Part shown: in pieces, positions 62,148 to 64,000 of the stretch
Position numbering within the stretch: position 1 is the first letter of the stretch
How the letters are laid out: each line of letters begins with the position of its first letter
NCBI GenBank assembly: GCA_039111635.1
Contig: JBCAQO010000006.1
Location: 2,790,001 to 2,854,000, forward strand
Direction of reading: 5' to 3'
From: Heterobasidion occidentale
Lineage: Eukaryota; Basidiomycota; Agaricomycetes; Russulales; Bondarzewiaceae
DNA: 64,000 nt
The notes under the pieces: model-generated
The model's database searches: none
Told to the model about the DNA's origin: nothing
The model's input: the letters and a program-made list of their open reading frames with translations, nothing else
Made by a program: the position numbers and the translations under genes

Positions 62148-63340
62148 GGCCGGCGAGGCCTGGGCCCGAGAGAGGAAGGAACAGCGGGCGAAGGACGATT
62201 CCATCTGGGTTTCGTGTGTGTGTGATTTTTTTTCTCGTCGTAGAGCGCCCGAGGGAGGGAGAGATGTTTACGATACGCCACATACCATCATCATTATACC
62301 GTACCCCGCCAAGCACCTGCTTGTGATTGCATGGCCGCTCGCCGTCCAGTCGACGTCGACCGCCGTGGTCGGCGCGCCGTCAGCGTCGCCTCTGCGGTGG
62401 TGCGCCCCCCGTCGGGTCCGTGCCTGCCGCCGCATCACGCATTCAGTACATACCATCCATCCCTGTCATGCCCATCCTCTCCATAGATCTCCATCTCCAT
62501 CTCCACCATCGCATCATAAAAGGCCGTGCTGGTAGCTCTTCCTATTGGCACGAGCGGGACTTTCGATAGCCACAGATTTAATGCGTGGGCGGCGGGGCTC
62601 GTATGTAGGACTTTTTTTCCGTTTTTTTGTTCTCTGCGTAATTTTGACCTTTGTTTCTTTGTTGCTTTGCTTGTTTGTTTGTTTGTTTCTACGTGAACTT
62701 TTTCGGCTCGAGGAGAGATTTGGACAGACACCTTGTCGGTTGGCTTCGTACGTTCATTTGGCGGCGGGGCGCTTCGCGCTTCAATTTGCATTTTTTCTTT
62801 CTTTCTTTCTTTCTTTTCGATCGATCGAGTCATACTTTGGCCTCTCGGTTCTGCGCGATACCTCGAGATACCTACCTCGCTTCCTTGCCCTATCGATCGA
62901 CAATTGCGCGAGCTAGTTCAAAGGCGTTGTTGCACGCTGTGCTGTCAGGTGTAAGTACGTGGATCGGCGACACGCACTGGAAGCGCTGCCCGTGCCGACG
63001 GCGGATGTGCGCCGATAAGCGTCGGCAAAGGCGATGGAAAGACATGTATATGATAGACGTCAGGCAGCGGGTACGTACAACATCGGGAAGACGGGCGAGC
63101 AAGAAGAGGCGCTTTGTATTTCTGATTTATGTAATATGTTATCTTATGTGGGGACGCGAGGGCTCGGCAGGGAGCGCGGAAAGTCCATCTGGCGCGAGAT
63201 CGCCAAATGTGGGATGAAGCTCGATACAAGGAACGGGAAAAGGAGGAGGCCAGAGCAGTATGCAGATGCTCGGATGGTGCGGGAAGGGCGCCTTGATATG
63301 CCAAGTGGCGGCTGACAAAAATGGAGCGAGAGCGAAGAAA
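62148..63340. other. Long intergenic region, T-rich
   Basis: Between two convergent genes. Holds simple repeats GTTT (about 62,671-62,687) and TTTC (62,797-62,817). Open frames are low-complexity or incoherent. No gene. Confidence 0.6.
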
Positions 63341-64000
63341 TCAGGCGCGGGCCTGCTCTTCCGCGGCGGGGACCTCGGCGGCGGCAAGGGCGACCTTCTC
63401 GTCGGTGTACTGGGGAGGGGGCACGACGATCGCCTCGGCGTCCTCGAATACGACCTCGTGATAAGTGCCCTCGGGGAGCTCGATGGCGCTGGACGAGCCG
63501 CCGCGGACGGCGCGGAAGACTACGACGGTGAGGACGTAGAACATGCGCAGGAGGACGCCGATTCCGCAGCCTGGGATGATGATCACGAGGAGGGTATTTT
63601 TAGACGGCCAGGGGTGCGTGGAGTGACGACGTGTTGTGAGGCGGGGAGGGTGCGAAGAGCGGAAGGGGGGTAATCAGGGAGGGGGGTAAGCGAGATACGG
63701 GAGATAGGGGCGCACCGAGAACGAAGGCGACGGCGCGGCCTTCCCATGCGCCCAGGGACATGAGCGCCCTGTGGACCCGCTGCAGGAACGAGCCGCTGTG
63801 GTTGAGCGGGTAGTGCATGACGAACATCGGGCGGTCCGGGAGGCCGCTCTCGGTGAGCATCTGCTCGGCCTTCATCTTCACGACGACGCCGCCCCTGTCG
63901 TCGTCGACGATCTGCAGGCCGTGCGGCCTGAACACGGGCTCGCCGGGCCTGAGGCTGTAGGGCTCGGGGGGCGGCAGGCGGAGGTTGGGGCGGGTGAACG
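63341..64000 (-). CDS. Unknown membrane-associated protein, C-terminal part
   Basis: Two exons are visible: from the window edge to 63,716 and 63,570-63,341, with the stop at 63,341-63,343. The first encodes EPVFRPHGLQIVDDDRGGVV, KMKAEQMLTESGLPDRPMFV and HSGSFLQRVHRALMSLGAWE; a splice joins RAVAFVLG to CGIGVLLRMFYVLTVVVFRA, together forming a long hydrophobic stretch (one or two membrane helices). The tail is acidic with PPPQYTDEKVAL. Family not recognised. The N-terminal part is outside the window. Confidence 0.6.

Overview
The window is nuclear DNA of a filamentous basidiomycete, most likely an Agaricomycete. Nearly every gene is split by short GT-AG introns (about 45-80 nt), coding DNA is GC-rich, and several families typical of mushroom-forming fungi are present: DUF6533 seven-helix proteins, expanded F-box proteins, OTT_1508-type deaminases and fungal NucA/NucB-like secreted nucleases. 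Nothing prokaryotic is seen. Gene models below were built by hand from splice signals and reading-frame continuity.

The dominant feature is a very large inverted duplication. Bases 1-11,934 and 44,320-55,486 are reverse complements carrying the same genes: lysyl-tRNA synthetase (KRS), a METTL24-like methyltransferase, a GNAT acetyltransferase, a small hypothetical protein, an F-box gene and an MDR oxidoreductase. The left copy runs off the window start, so the true repeat is longer. The arms differ by SNPs, small indels and one 756-bp transposable element (10,853-11,608) whose intact empty site lies in the other arm. This could be a genuine segmental duplication or two haplotypes of a dikaryon joined head to head by the assembler.

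The 32-kb centre splits in two. From 12.4 to 30.1 kb it is mostly housekeeping: questin oxidase-like protein, MICOS subunit MIC26/27, an AGC-type kinase, a DUF6533 membrane protein, a small unknown protein, a secreted nuclease, and the GATOR2/SEACAT subunit Mio. From 30.4 to 44.3 kb it is a decaying accessory island: an alpha/beta-hydrolase relic, two F-box copies and a fragment, and a nested inverted pair of OTT_1508-like deaminase genes of which only the minus-strand copy (41,861-43,532) is open. Counting the arm copies, four near-complete F-box copies are present and every one has at least one apparent lesion.

Right of the duplication (55.5-64 kb) lies ordinary chromosome: the rest of the KRS gene with a possible alternative mitochondrial start, an Ariadne-type RBR ubiquitin ligase, a GT2 polysaccharide synthase and the 3' part of an unknown membrane-associated gene.

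Caution: several one-base frame breaks lie in homopolymer runs, including in genes expected to be essential, so some frameshifts may be residual sequence errors rather than true pseudogenisation.
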